Source: Euglena gracilis
Taxonomy: Eukaryota; Euglenida; Euglenophyceae; Euglenales
Reading direction: 5' to 3'
Assembly (NCBI GenBank): GCA_039621445.1
Contig: CP154954.1
Location: 44,805,847 to 44,869,846 of the forward strand
Length of the DNA stretch: 64,000 nt
Position 1 is the stretch's first letter; every line of letters begins with the position of its first letter. Made by a program: the position numbers and the translations under genes. This document shows, piece after piece, positions 1 through 13,219 of the stretch. Under the pieces are notes generated by a model, which did not search any database, was not told the origin of the DNA, and worked only from the letters and a program-made list of their open reading frames with translations.

Positions 1-369
1 GCCCCAGAAATGGGCCAAAATTGGTCGAGAAATGGCCATGACTCGGGCCACACGAAGAAGTTGGGGGGAAAAGTAACCCATGACCAGATTGGGCATTCCA
101 AGGGCTTCATTTTTGGTCTCCAGGAAATTCCTTTGATTTTTGCTTCATTGTCCAGATATCTTGAAAAAATCGATTCTTCGACCAAAAAACAGGGCTGTTT
201 TGGGCCGCAAAAGTGCACCGGAACACAGGCCAGGCGGCCAAAACAGCGAATGGGGGGCGATAGAGGGTCTCAGGGGGGGTGCATTTCGTCTGGCGGACAC
301 TTTTGGAGATAATGGACATTTTCTCGAGATTTTTGAAAAATCAATTCTTTTGACCAAAAATCTCAGCCC

Positions 370-620
370 GCAAAATGGCAGAGTCGTAACTGGGGGGGGG
401 GGGTGGCTAATCCTCCAGTGATCCAACCCTTGTCAGTTGAATAAATCTGGCCGGGCGGGGGGTTGGGGATCCAGTCGCTTGCGACTGAATGAGAAAAAAT
501 TCCTGGAATGGGGCCAGGGTCATGGTGATAATCCGCGGTTCTCATAACCTAATTTTTCCTGGTGGTGAGCTCCGCTCTTACTCTAAAGAGATCAGCCTCC
601 CCCCCTACCTCGAAACTGAA
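370..620. repeat. Dispersed repeat family Q, copy 1
   Basis: This stretch carries a G-run, then a palindrome-like CAGTCGCTTGCGACTG block near 474, then a GTCATGGTGATAAT segment near 520, then an AAGAGATCAG-type segment near 590. The same order of blocks recurs near 49990-50400, and parts recur near 45560-45840 and 42975-43025. No coding potential is evident. It is a dispersed repeat of unknown class; the rest of 1-1840 holds G-runs and A/T-rich stretches and no recognisable gene. Confidence 0.6.
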
Positions 621-1843
621 GGGGGCAGGGAAAATTATTGATTGTATGGACCGGCAAAGGCCCAGATGCAAGGCCAAAGTTAGTGGGAAAGCCCTGATTT
701 TGTCTGGAAAAAAAAATTAAAAAAAAATGTTCATTTTTTGAAAATTTTTAACACTTTTTTTGTGGAAACATCAAAAACAACAAAACATGTGCAATATGCT
801 CTAAAATGAGGGAAACGGGGCATTTTTTTTGCTCATTTTCCAGCGCAGCACCGGAAGAAAATTTTTGCTATTTTTGGAACCTGCCGAGGACGGGGGGTGG
901 GGATCTAGGCTCCCTCCCAACATCGAGGGGGGATCCGAACCCCTCTGCCACCTTACCCCGGGGGGAGGGGGGGGCAACCCCTACCACAGGGTTTACCACC
1001 GGTTCGTGCTAGGAAGCCTGAAATACGCTTCGTGATTGTTCGTGATTGTTCGGACTTCCAAAAAACCGTCCGGTTTTCCATTTTCCTTAGCGAAATAGGT
1101 GATTCCTCTGGTACTTTGGCTTCTTGTGCTCTTTTAATTGAAATATCCAGGTCAATGAGGAAAGCAAAAGCTCAATTCAATTCAGCTGATGAACCAGATT
1201 TTTCCACAATCTTCGGTTTGCAAATGAGGTTGTCCTTGTGAATTGACAATGAAATATGTCGCTTTGCATATGTCTTCTTGGCCCAGTGCACTGAAAAATG
1301 GCAAACACTGAACCATTTCTGAACCTCTCAAACTGAAAAAAAGGGGGGGAATCAAAACAAGATAGGTGTGACACCTGGGCAGTATGCTTTTCAGGAGTCA
1401 TTTTGCCACCTCTCTTCCATGATGTTATCTCTTTGGTTGGTTGAACAACACCGGTATTCTCAGAAGAAGACATTTCTGCAGGGGTGACGAAAAAATCCGG
1501 TTCGTGATTGTTCGTGCTGGTTCGTGATTGTTCGTGATTGTTCGTGGCACGAACCGGTGAAAAACCCTGCCCACCACCCACCTCAAACCCAGAGGGTTGC
1601 ACAGCACTGTTTAACGGTCTGTAGCAATCAAGGATGAGGGATGGCACTGTGGCAGGGTCGTCTTCCCCTGGCAATGTCCCACCTGCCAGCCTGAACCCAC
1701 ATACAATCTTGCAGTCCACGAACAACACACTTTCATCCACATCCAAAAATGATTGGATTCGGTGCCCTCCCACCGTTGGGGTTCCATACTTGGAGGGGGG
1801 ACACAGAATGTAAAGCACAGAAGGTGTGGCAAAAAGGTCCCAC

Positions 1844-4800
1844 CTGACATTGGCCAGGGCATCTTCCCCAAAAGAGCTCTTTGCGTAGAGGTTGGCCGAC
1901 AGGAAATCGCAATCTCCTTGGATGAAGTTGTCTGACGTGAGAGACCTGCACAGAAAAGGAGGCGGGGAGCCCCTTGTGGCAGCCAGACTGTTCCCCCACC
2001 CCAGCAGCGAATCAACCAGAAACCACAACAAGAAACAGGCCAAAATTTTCCTTCGGCATTGAAGGAATTTTTTCCTTGCGGGGTGCTGTGGTGGATGACG
2101 TGGGGGCAGGGCAGAACGGGAAGGCCTGGGGGGATCCACCCCCCCCCCACCCACCACAGCATTTTCACCAATTTTGGGAAAATGGGGGATTGCCGGGGGA
2201 ATTTTTTGAAATTTTTTTGAAAAATGATACCAAAGTACATGATTTTTTGATAGAAACTACACAAAAAAACACAAAAAAACCTCAAAATTTTCAGGTTTGA
2301 AAATTGGTAATCTTTAGGAGGGGGGTGGAAAAAAACGAAAATCAAAAAATTTGGACCAAATTTGGCACAATCAAATTTAACTGAAAAATTTTCCCTTGGC
2401 TTTTTTTGGATTTTCAATAGCATTTTTTGCTTCAAAAACCTCAAAATCAAAATCTTGAGGAAATGTTGAATTTTTGGAAGGTGTGTGAAAAAAAACGGGG
2501 GTTGAAAATGGGGCTTTGGGGGGTTTTGGGGGGGTCCTCCTATATGCGTCAAAATACGCCCGGCGCCGAAGGCGCGGGAAAAAATTTTGGGGTCCAAAAA
2601 ATGGTGCCACCAGAACAACGGGAAGAGGTGGGGGGGGGGGTTCAGCCCCCACCCACCACCCTGGCTGTTTGGCATTCCCGTTCTGCCCTGGGTGGGGGTC
2701 GACCCCACCCCTGCCTTCCCGCACATGCCGTACAGGCCTTCCCGTGCAGCCCTGCCTGGGCTTTGGGGGTCTGTGTCAGGTCGCCGCTTAAGAAAAAATG
2801 AAACCCCGGGGGGGGGAGGGCAGCCAACAGCCGTTTTTTCCAGCCAGCAGCCTTTTCCAGCCTCGGACCCCCCCTCCTCCCCCATAGACAAGTTTTAATT
2901 ACTTTGCAGCCGCCCGAAGGGCACCTGGACAGTGACAGATTTTTCGCTTTTGGAGGTGCAAAAATGGGCCAAAAATGGCCAAAAAAAGGGTCAGATTTGG
3001 GCCAGCTCAAATTTTGGGTCAAAAAATGTTTTGCATAATTGGCAGTTTTTGGGCATTTTTGGAGTTTCGATTTTTTGGTACCCAGATCAACCCCAGGTCG
3101 GGCCAAGTTCCAGCTGGGGGACCTGTTCTGGGACATCCTGTTCTGGATTATTGTTGTGTCCCCAAGCAAGGTCCAATTTCCTGCCTAAAAAGCAGTGCCC
3201 CAGAAAACACAAGAAAGCCTGGTGGGGGGGGGGGGGGCGTCAGACCCCACCCACCAGGATTGGGGTGGGGAGTCGACCCCCCCCCAAAAATCCCAGAAAT
3301 CCCAATTTGGGGATTTCCATGCAGCCCTGAGCCCAAAGTATTGAACTTACTCCATATCGGGGAGGGAGGGGGGAGGAAACAAAAAAAACATCCACATGCG
3401 CAACCACAATTCCATCAAACCCATTGTCACTGCCCAAAGCGATTCCAAGGGTCCAGCAGGATGGAAGGTAACAATGATGGGAAACCTGGAGCAAGGGCCG
3501 AATGAGCACCGAGATCTGGAGGACTCAAACAACAGAGTCCATTTGAGGGCTGCAATTTGAGAAAATAATATGCAAAATCCAAAAAAAAATTAAAAAAGAC
3601 GATAGAAATATAGAACACGGTGGAAAATAACATACACACAATACTTGAAGATGTAAAATAACCAAAACTGCATATTCCACATTCTCCACGTGATTTTTTT
3701 TAATTTTTCATGCCCATATGTTTGTACATCACAAGGGGGGAATGTGACACAAGGCTCCTCAAAAAATGCAATGCAAAAAAATGCAAAAAAAAATGTTTTT
3801 GGACCAATTTCACATTTCCAGCAGTAATTGTTCAATTAAATATAAGTGGATGCAACTTGGTGAACCAAGCACATCATTTTGCAAGTTTGCACCACATTTT
3901 CCTTTGGTGTTGCATTTTGGGGCAGTTGAATTTCTTCTAAGTCCTCTCCAGCAGAAAAGCGTACAGCCCTGGGAGCTCCTAAAGAAATTTACATGCAACT
4001 TGAGGTGCTGCACAAATGCCCCCAAAAAAACGCAAAGGCAAAATATGCAAAAAAATGCAAAAAATGCGACTTTTCACAAATTTTTTCATTATACACAAAA
4101 AAGCAAATTATGCAAAAAAATCAAGTTTTCAAGAGTTAGGATTGCACAAAAAATGCAAATTATGCAACTTGCATTTTCCTCCAACCCCTGATATCACCCT
4201 CTGGCAGAGCTGACAAGGGGGCACCTCAGAGTTGGAGTGTCGGCTGGAAAAATGGTTGCTGGCTGACCACCCCACTCCACCAGCTGAAGTTAGCTCGACA
4301 CAGAGTCGAACCGGGTAACAGAAACTTGAAACTGCAGAAATGATTTCAAAAAAAAGCTGCAAATTGGGCAACACATTGATTCTTTGACCCAAAATTTGAG
4401 CGGGACAGCCCTTTTCCCATTTTTTGCCCATTTTTGCCCCATATTTTTTTGCACCTCCAAAAGCGGAAAAATTGTTGCCGTCCAGCCGCCCTTTGGCTGC
4501 TGGAAGAAGGCTGCTGGCGGGAAAAGGATGCTGGCTGGACTGGACTGGGATGGAATCCCCTTCAGGTTGACAGGGGGGAAGGCGCAACTCCGGCCTTGAA
4601 AAAAGGCACAAAAAAATGAGCAAAAAAGGAGCATTGTTGGGGGGGGGGGATGCGAAAGTTTGAGAGAAAAGGCGCAAAAATCACAAATAGGAAAAAAATA
4701 CCCAAAAAATATGCGAAAGGGGTACCAAATTTACAAGAATTGTATGGAATCAAGAGGAAAATATCAGTTTCAAAAATCAGAGGTAAGAATTTGCAAAAAT

Positions 4801-5113
4801 GGTGGAAAAAAAAATACGAAAAACTGGAATCACAAAAAAATGCCCCAAAAATGCGCCGGAAAAAAAAACAAAAAATGTGCAAAAAAAATGCGGGGAAAAT
4901 GCACTAAAAATGTGCAAAAACACGAAAAATATCCCCCCCCCCACTTTGGGACGCCCTGGGGCAGTCCCTGGGGCAAACCGCATATTTGTGTTCTGCATGA
5001 TGTGGTCCAGGAATTCACGCAGAGACTTGATGTCGGTGTTCACCACCACCTTGTTCTCCCACTCGAACTCAGCCCACATCGACCGGAAGGCAGTCGGGGC
5101 ACAGGTTGCCGGG
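1844..5113 (-). CDS. COPB1: Coatomer subunit beta (beta-COP), two C-terminal exons
   Basis: Beta-COP is a core subunit of the COPI vesicle coat at the Golgi. The upstream exon (5113-4979) encodes [20 protein letters not shown] followed by a [10 protein letters not shown] motif. The downstream exon (1945-1844) encodes a [20 protein letters not shown] block. Both match the C-terminal appendage of beta-COP in order and spacing. The upstream exon has a TGCAG acceptor and ends in CG before a GT donor; the next exon begins after TGCAG with G, completing an Arg codon, so the phases agree. The 3.0-kb intron holds G-run repeats. The last exon (the lysine-rich tail) was not found and may lie before position 1. 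Exons upstream of 5113 were not recognised either, so this could be the end of a real gene or an orphan fragment. Identity of the two exons is secure from motif matching; completeness is not. Confidence 0.8.
2780..4610. repeat. Intronic dispersed repeats, GCTGGCTGG family
   Basis: Within the long beta-COP intron, two oppositely oriented copies of one repeat lie at about 2780-3080 and 4220-4610. They share a GCTTAAGAAAA-like end, runs of GCTGGCTGGA-type motifs, the segment CCGTCCAGCCGCCCTTTGG and an A-rich body with GGTGCAAAAATGGGC. The same family recurs near 11180-11640, 17470-17850, 43050-43490 and 48230-48560. No protein is encoded; this looks like non-autonomous mobile DNA. Confidence 0.6.
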
Positions 5114-5228
5114 CTGCACAATTGCGAAGTATATGCCCGACAGGCATGTTTATGTGTGTGTGCAGTTGCACGTGTGCATGTATGTGAATGTGCACACATA
5201 TGATATGTAGGTGTATGCACCGGAGAAC

Positions 5229-5415
<187 letters not shown>

Positions 5416-5445
5416 GCGCGTTGGGAGGAATGGAAACCTGGGGAG

Positions 5446-8400
5446 TCGGAACACCCCCCCGGCGCTGCTGCCTGGCCTTGCCACGGGCAAAGCTGCGCAT
5501 CAGCCGGATGCCAGGCTTGGCGGCGCCACCCGTCTCCGAGGGGCCCACACCCACTTCCCTTTGCTGGCTGAGAGAGCTGGAGGGGAAGACCTGGCCCATC
5601 ACCGTGCCAGGGGACGTTAAAAAAAAACAAATGGTTCCCGACAAAAATGGGAGGGAAGACGACGTTGGGGAAATCCTTCAAATGGCCTAGTATGGCAATT
5701 CCTGGGATTTATTAATATATAGTAATAAAGAAAAAAAGAATATATTCTGGAAAAAAAACATGGTATTTGTGGTCCCAAAAGGCAAAACCCTTGAAACGGA
5801 GCGTAACACGCTTTCCAACAATCATTGAGATGTTAGATTGCATATTTGAGACATATTTGGTCCCAAACAAACTAAAACTTAAACAGACTGTTCGGATAAA
5901 TGTCCAGGAAAACTGGTTTCAGGGCACCACCCCAACAGGTTCTGCCTCCGAGCTGCCCCCACCCTCCCGCCAGGCTGTTTTTTTTTACCAACCCCGGGGT
6001 CGGCACCACCTTAAAAAACAGCCTCTCCTGCCCCCCTGCCCCCCCGCAGTACTTCAGAAATTCAGCCCGGGTGGTGAATGGCTTGTTTGGTGTTTGGGGC
6101 ACCAGGCGGGCTGCGGCCGACGTACATCCCTGACAGCATGGGGAGGTCCAGCAGCAGCATGCCCTCCGGGTGCCACTGCATGCACTCCCGCATGATCTGC
6201 CGCAGCGCCGCGAAGCCCGGCCGCAGCATGAGGCGGTGGGGCCGCTCGGGGACCGGGAACATGCGGCCGTGGATGCGGCGCTCCCCGGGGCGCGGCATGA
6301 GCACGGCGTAGTCTGGCACCGCCGCCCGGCACAGGCCAGGCCACAGATGGGCGGTGAGTTTGAGTTGTTTTCCCATAGGGGGGGGGGCAGATTTACGAAA
6401 ATTCATTAACCGTGAAGGTTTTGGGGGAGAAGGGTGCGCCCCAAGCAGCAACGCCGTGGAATCCCTCGGTCGTGCCCAGTTACCAGATGCCAGAAATAGT
6501 CCCTGCATCCACTCCATCCACACATGTTTTTTGCTTGACTGTCATGGCGATTACGTGACTCTTTGCCAAATCTCCACGGTAACTGCTTGGGATCATTTGG
6601 GATGATCCACAAACATTGTCTTCAACTCCTCAATGTCCTCTTGCAACTGCAACTGCATCCATTCACCGGCATTTGTTTGAATATCCCAAATGGTTCCAAA
6701 GCTTACCAACAATGTCACAAAATGGGGAAAATGGTCAAATTGTTGTTTGTCATATTCAAAAATAGCCACAAAACGGCCAACGCATGGCTTAAATGACTTG
6801 AAACGACCCAAAATTGCCCTCCAAATGCCACGAATGGCTCAAAAAATGCCAACAAATGCCAAAAATGGCAGAAAATGGGCCGAAAAGCTCTGAGCCGTAT
6901 GCCACATGCCATTTGCTCATATGACCAATCAGCCCAACTTTGACCCAAAATCAGGCCAAATTTACCCTAAATGGCCGTCGTTGGTAAAACGTGGTTCAAA
7001 TGGCCAAAATGGGCACAATATGAGACATTTTGGCAAAAGATGGCTCATAAATTCAAAACATTGGTTTGATTTTGGAAAAAAAATGCCAACATTGCCGAGC
7101 ATCATCCAGCGTCGTTTCACGTGCTTGGTGTGCCTCAGGATGTCAGGGCTGTGCTACCACACACAAAACGAATGTCTGAATGCACAGCACACCAGAGGAA
7201 ATCCGTATGGGGATAAAACTGCATTTTTTTTGTGAAAACCCCGCAGAGGGCGTGAACAAAAAGAAGATTCAAGGCCTTCAAGACGCTTAGCTACACCCTC
7301 CTTCCTGAGCCTCGGTCGTGATGGGAAGGGGATGTGGTCCAGCTCCTTGAAGAGGAGGGAGGACAGGAAACTGGGCCCCTCAAAGAGGTCCACGTCCTGC
7401 GGTGGTCGCAGGGCGGGGGGCAGGGGCGGCGGAGCAGGATGTGCCCGAGCGGGGGTTGGAGGGGGGTCAGCAGTTCGACAGAGAACGGTCCCCCGGTGTC
7501 CACCGTGCTGAGTTGTTTGGCATGACCTGCGGAACAATCCCCCACCACAGTTGCACAAATGCAGGAAGAATTGCAGGAGCACCTCTGTGGTACGTGGAAG
7601 CACCAAGGAAGAGTGCAACTCTCCCTCAACCGCACGTTGAGAATCCATGATTTTTCCATGGACGCAACATATTTCCACCCACAGGATTTTCACAGAGGCA
7701 CAAATGCAAAAAATATTCCATGGATCACCACATGGCGTTGACATGTATTGGTGGAATACATGAGTTTTTTCCTGCTGTAAACATTCTCAATGCAGGATAA
7801 ACCATGGGCAGGGGAAAACAGGCAATGGTTGGCAGACAAGGATTCAAACACATGAGTTCAGAATATGGTGTTGACAACATGATTTGTCCCGATGCAAATA
7901 TTTTTGTGCAGGAAAACCATGATTGAGGGAGTCAGCAAAGCGTTAAACTTGCATTGACATTCACAAACGTGAGGACTCAATCCTTCAGCCTTGGAGGTTG
8001 GCTGCAACTTTTGGGTTCAATTGAGGTTTTTTCTGATTAGAAAATAAACTGCAAAAAAACGTGCAGTTTCTTCTTTAAAAAAATACTAAAAAGAAAAACT
8101 GCAAAAAAAACTGCAAAAACTGCAGAAAAACTGAAAAAAAAAACTGAAAAAAACTGCGAAAAACCCAAAATGTGAAAAACTGCAAAAAACCCCTGCAAAT
8201 ATTGCATGGTGCATAATTCCCCCCTCCCTGCAACTGCCGACGCTGACCATCTCTCCCGCCCCGCCCTGGATGGCAGGGGCCGGGCCAGCACCTCATCCGG
8301 GAGGGGCAGGCGGCCGGGGGGCAGCTCGAGGGGGTGGGTGGCGGGGGCGTACACCCAGTGGAGGGGGCTCGTTGGGTGCAGCTTCTCCGTGATGACGATG

Positions 8401-8802
8401 AGGTCCGGCATGGAGTGCAGCAGCGCCCACAGCGAGTGGCGAGTGGCCCGGCACGGCAAAAAGTGCGGGGGGGGGGGTTGGTGGACGATGGTCTCCGATT
8501 CCGAGGGGGAGGGTTTGCGGCACTGAGTTTGCGGCACGGCCAAACAGAGTGGTGCACCAGAGTCTTGGAAGCTCATATACATACATACATACATACATAC
8601 ATACATACATACATACATACATACATACATACATACATACATACATACATACATACATACATACATACATACATACATACATACATACATACATACATAC
8701 ATACATACATACATACATACATACAAACATACATACATACGTACGTACGTATGTATGTATGTATGTACGTACGTACATATATGTATGTATGTACGTACGT
8801 AC

Positions 8803-8835
<33 letters not shown>

Positions 8836-9506
8836 TGTATGTATGTATGTATGTATGTATGTATGTATGTATGTATGTATGTATGTATGTATGTATGTAT
8901 GTATGTATGTATGTATGTACACATACATACGTACATACATACATTCATACATACATACATACGTACATACATACATACATACATACATACATACATACAT
9001 ACATACATACATACATACATACATACATACATACATACATACATACATACGTACATACATACGTACGTACATACATACATACATACATACGTACGTACAT
9101 ACATACATACATACAAACATACATACGTATGTATGTATGTACGTATGTATGTATGTACGTACGTACATGTATGTATGTATGTATGTATGTATGTATGTAT
9201 GTATGTATGTATGTATGTATGTATGTATGTATGTATGTATGTATGTATGTATGTATGTATGCATGTATGTATGTATGTATGTATGTATGTATGTATGTAT
9301 GTATGTATGTATGTATGTGTACGTATGTATGTACGTACGTACGTATGTACGTACATACATACATACATACATACATACATAAATACGTACGTATGTACGT
9401 ACGTACGTACATACATACATACATACATACATACATACATACGTACATACGTACATACATACATACATACATACATACATACATACATACATACATACAT
9501 ACATAC

Positions 9507-9537
<31 letters not shown>

Positions 9538-9818
9538 CATACATACATACATACATACATACATACATACACACGTTTCGAGTGCAACGGGACTGTACCA
9601 TATTATTCTGGCTGGCAGCAGTGTTAGGACTGCCGCCTGCAGTGCGTGGGCCGGGCCACGGCGGAAGCCCAGCAGGGCGATGCGCCGCCGCTGCTTCTTG
9701 CCCTTGAAGCCTGCCAGGGCCCGGAACTGCTTCCCGAGGACCCCCTTCGGGTATCGCCGTAGCCGCGCCCGCACAAACACTCCGTCGGAGAGGGGGGCGG
9801 GGCCCGCCAGAGAGGCCG
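5446..9818 (-). CDS. Unrecognised multi-exon gene (hypothetical protein)
   Basis: Several coding-like minus-strand exons lie here. The clearest, 6312-6122, has a GCCAG acceptor, a GT donor after ATGTAC and an open frame of 63 codons including [19 protein letters not shown] and [17 protein letters not shown]. Others: about 9818-9628, containing [20 protein letters not shown], highly basic; about 8460-8370, containing [18 protein letters not shown]; about 7530-7310, containing [17 protein letters not shown]; and about 5585-5446, containing [18 protein letters not shown]. All are GC-rich with non-random residue composition, unlike the surrounding repeats. I do not recognise the family and cannot prove they form one gene; exon limits other than 6312-6122 are approximate. 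The gene would end just upstream of the beta-COP exons on the same strand. Confidence 0.4.
6122..6312 (-). CDS. Internal coding exon, hypothetical protein
   Basis: A 191-bp exon with an AG acceptor just above 6312 and a GT donor at 6121. It starts with two bases of a split codon and ends in phase 0. It encodes a basic then amphipathic segment with [18 protein letters not shown] and a helical [15 protein letters not shown]. No domain family is recognised. It is the best-supported exon of the unrecognised gene spanning 5446-9818. Confidence 0.5.
8578..9571. repeat. CATA/GTAT tetranucleotide microsatellite, about 1 kb
   Basis: Blocks of ACAT repeats (8578-8740, 8923-9125, 9350-9571) alternate with blocks of GTAT repeats (8748-8922, 9128-9345), with scattered CGTA variants. 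Because ATGT is the complement of ACAT, adjacent blocks are inverted repeats of each other and could fold into long hairpins. The frames of up to about 640 codons across it, rich in YIHT and CMYV, are not genes. It lies in a presumed intron of the unrecognised gene at 5446-9818. Confidence 0.97.
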
Positions 9819-11179
9819 CTGGAGTCCGCACCCGGAATGAGAAACGTGCAGGGTGGGTGGGTTTTGACCGTTTCCAATTTTTACAAAAAAAAGAATTCCT
9901 TCTTGAGGTGTTTGGGACTTGGCGGAACGGCTTTTTTGTTTTGTCCCAGCGGGTGCCAAAATGCACCAAAAAATGCGTCAAGAATGGGCTGCCCGGCTCA
10001 AATTTCGTGCAATTTTCTTTTGCATCATTACTGATTATTGGCCTTCTCGCAAATCTCAGTTTCCAGTCTGCGCCCCAGCCCGGTCCCAGTTGCAATTGGT
10101 GGGATTTGGGGACAACCTTCGGCTGTTTCCACTCCAACCCATACTTGGGCAGGGGAGGGGTCCAGCCTCTGCCCCCCACCCCCCAAGGGGTCAGTGGAAC
10201 CTTGGTTGATGCAGCTGCTATTGACACTCAACGCCACATACCACACATTTTTTTTCCCAAGCCGAAGCCTGAATAAACGTGAATTGGGAAACTGTCCCCT
10301 TGGGACGATCCCAGAGAGTCTGTCCCCCACAAAACACACACCCAAAAATATTCGTCATTCGTCATTCTGACACAAAGATAGCACATCACAAAAAATGCCC
10401 ATCTGAAAGAGCAGTGTCAGGAGCACTGCTTCAATGCTGGAAAAAAAGGGTGTGCGGATAAAGGCAACCAGCCCCCGGGACCAGGTTTGCTGGGTTTCCT
10501 GATCCCGAAAACCACCACAACCTCCCCAAAGAGCAAAAAAATATAGCTGGGCAAGTTTGGTGCCACATCGGGGCCAATTTGGTGCCACAGGTGGTGCTAT
10601 TTTGGTTCCACGAGTTTGGTCTCGGCAGCTTTTTGTCCTTTTTTTTGGTCTTTTGAAAATGACTGTGAATATGCGAGCACCTTCGTGTCTGGATTGTTTC
10701 TCATTATTTTTCAGGTTTAAAATCGGCACGAATGGCAGTGAGCACAGTCACTCTGCCAACTGAAGTCGTTTGAGTCAATAAAAATTCAGTTTTCACGGGG
10801 CCAATGCTAGCAGACAGTTTCAAGGTTGGGCAATTTGCACAGCATATTCCTCCGACCAGATGGGAAGGCAATGTGTGTGGGGTGGGGTGCTTTTTGGGGG
10901 TGGGAGGTCACAAAGAAAACCGGAAAATCAAATTTACACTGTATCTCTCTGCCTCGACACCTGTCACCAGTGCAATCCTCACCTTCCTCTGATTATGATA
11001 TGAAGCTTAAATTAGAAGAAAATTATCGATGTAACGCTGGCTGGAGCGGTGGAAGGAGAGCAGCCAAACTGAATAAACCACTGGGCTGAGCATCACGATG
11101 TAAAGCTGGCTGGAGCGGTGCAAGTGGCCAACCTGAATAAATCACTGGGCCTGGCATCACTTGCGCGTCACCCAGGGCG

Positions 11180-11645
11180 GGATTTAACGACCCCCCCCCC
11201 CTCCCCAGGGGGTTCCAGCTCAGAGGCTGAAAGATTTGGGCTGGCTGGAAGTAAGGCTGCTGGCTGACACCCCCCCTCCAGGGGTCCCAGGCTGGAGCTG
11301 ACCCGACCCGGGGTCAAACTGGGTTTCAAAAAAAAACAACGGAACTGCAAGAATGTCCAAAAAAAAAGCCAATTATGTGAAAAATCGATTTTTTAACCCC
11401 AAAATTTGCTCTGGCCAGCCAGCTCTGGTCAGCTTTCCGACCCCTTTTTGACCCATTTCTGGGTCAAAAATGGGTCAAAAATGGGTCAAAGCAAAAAAAT
11501 TGTCACCGTCCAGCCGCCCTTTGGAAATAAATAAAACTCGTTGAGGGGGGCTGGGGCTGGAAAAGGCTGCTGGCTGGAAAAAGGCTGGACCCCCCCCCCC
11601 CGGTGGGGTCAAATTTTCTTAAGCTGCGCCCTGACGCCAGCAAAT
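11180..11645. repeat. Dispersed repeat, GCTGGCTGG family
   Basis: A third copy of the family seen at 2780 and 4220: C-run start, GCTGGCTGACACCCCC, a middle section with GGGTCAAAAATGGG repeated three times, CCGTCCAGCCGCCCTTTGG, a G-run, and a TTTTCTTAAGCTG end. It lies immediately downstream, on the minus strand, of the coding-like exon at 11703-11820. The interval 9840-11180 holds A/T-rich and G-run sequence with no gene seen. Confidence 0.6.
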
Positions 11646-11702
11646 CAAACTGTGCTTGCTTTTGTTGCAGGGGAGGGGGTGGAAAACCAAGACCCTTGAA
11701 AC

Positions 11703-11820
11703 ACAGCCCCACTCTCTGTGGAAGTCATTGTAGTCTTTCCAGCGGTGGATGTCCCAGTGGCTGCGGTCTACGTCCGGGTTAAGGCGTCGCCTCCGCTCCT
11801 CCGACATTCCGCCCAAGCGC
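11703..11820 (-). CDS. Coding-like exon, hypothetical protein
   Basis: After an ACATACAG acceptor the frame reads RLGGMSEERRRRLNPDVD and continues with WDIHRWKDYNDFHREWG, a strongly charged, non-repetitive sequence. Candidate donors lie at 11712 and 11702. The protein family is not recognised, and no partner exon could be linked confidently, so this is a single exon of an unknown minus-strand gene. Confidence 0.45.
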
Positions 11821-13219
11821 CTGTATGTGTGGGGGGGGGGGGGGACTTCAACCCCAGACTACGTAGGAAGCGGCGAACGGCGTTTGTAATAACATGCATC
11901 CATACATCCACTGAAAAAAAAAAGAAAGCATGGACACAGACACATCCGCCCGGACATCACAAAACCGGTGGCACGTATATGGGAACATGGGAAGCTGCGA
12001 GCACGAGCCTGGTTTATCCTTGTGATGAAGATCGTCGGGACAGGGGCTTGCACTCCGCCTCCATCCAAGGGGCTGGGGGGATGCCACAGGAGGCTCAGGT
12101 CCCAGGCCAGGGCTAAATAAGGCTTTGATACAATGATACGAGGGCAGGTGGGTCGGACCCCATCCGTCCGGGGGGGGGGGGGGGACCCCCAAAAGGTCCA
12201 ATTTTTTCTTCCGGCGCTTTGCGCTGAAATTTGTTCTTGCATTTTTGACAAAAATTTGCCAAAAAAGTGCCCCAAATGGTACTTTCGGCCGTGCCGGGAG
12301 ATCAAAGTGTTTTGGTCACCCACACTGTGCCACAATTCAGGTAACTTCCCTGGGATAAACCCAACCCCAGGTGGGGGGTTGCACCCTCCTGTCAAGGAGG
12401 ACTTCCCCACGCTTGGTGTGATGTGGCACGCCAAAACCCTCAAAATCAGACAAAACCCTCAAATTGATACTTTCAACTGCTCTGGGCATTTCCACTTTAT
12501 TTGGGATATTATTTTTGCCCAAAAATGGTCAAAATTCGGAACAGAGCGCGGAACGGAAAAAAAACGACCCGGGGTGGGGTGCCGCCTAGGGTCGGTCCTG
12601 CACCTTGGTCCTGCACCTAAACCAACCCTCCGAATTGAATACTTGCCCAGGGGCTGTAGCGTGCAAATAACGATGATATGGCTCAAAATAATTGCCGGGT
12701 TGCTGGGAAAAAGGCATGAAAAAATATGAGCACATCCATGGAAAGACACAAAAATGCACCAGAATGGACTCAGAATTGAATTATTCATTACCTCAAAAGC
12801 TGAAAAAAAAAGCGTACAATGAATGAACGCCGAAAAGCAAAAAAAAAAAACGATGACTGCTCAGGCGAATCCCATGTCACTGGACCTGAGATAACTGACA
12901 TTTCATGTCGCCCAAAAATTCGCGCATTAATGTTTTGACCCAACCAATGTCATCTCCGCATCCAGCAAACTTGGCTGGGGTCGGACCCTGTCGCTTTCCT
13001 TCTGTTGCTGTCTGGCACAGGACTGCATGAGACACAGGGGGAGAAGAGGAGTGGGAGGAGCTGGGTCAGAAACGTTTCTTCGACCCATTTCCAGGGAGGG
13101 CACGGCCGGCGCGGAGTGGGATGAGGAGGCATACTGAATCTGGCACCATTTTCATTTCCCGGCGATGGAACAGACCTAGAATTACAGCCCTCTGCCCAAT
13201 GTTTGCTTCAAGGATTCCC

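Noticed and set aside
1350-1475. Minus-strand AG-to-GT segment encoding MSSSENTGVVQPTKEITSW, considered as the last beta-COP exon
   Set aside because: It does not resemble the beta-COP C-terminus and has lower GC than the other exons.
8037-10227. Very long open frames (up to about 640 codons) rich in YIHT/CMYV
   Set aside because: They are produced by the CATA/GTAT microsatellite, which has no stop codons in several frames.
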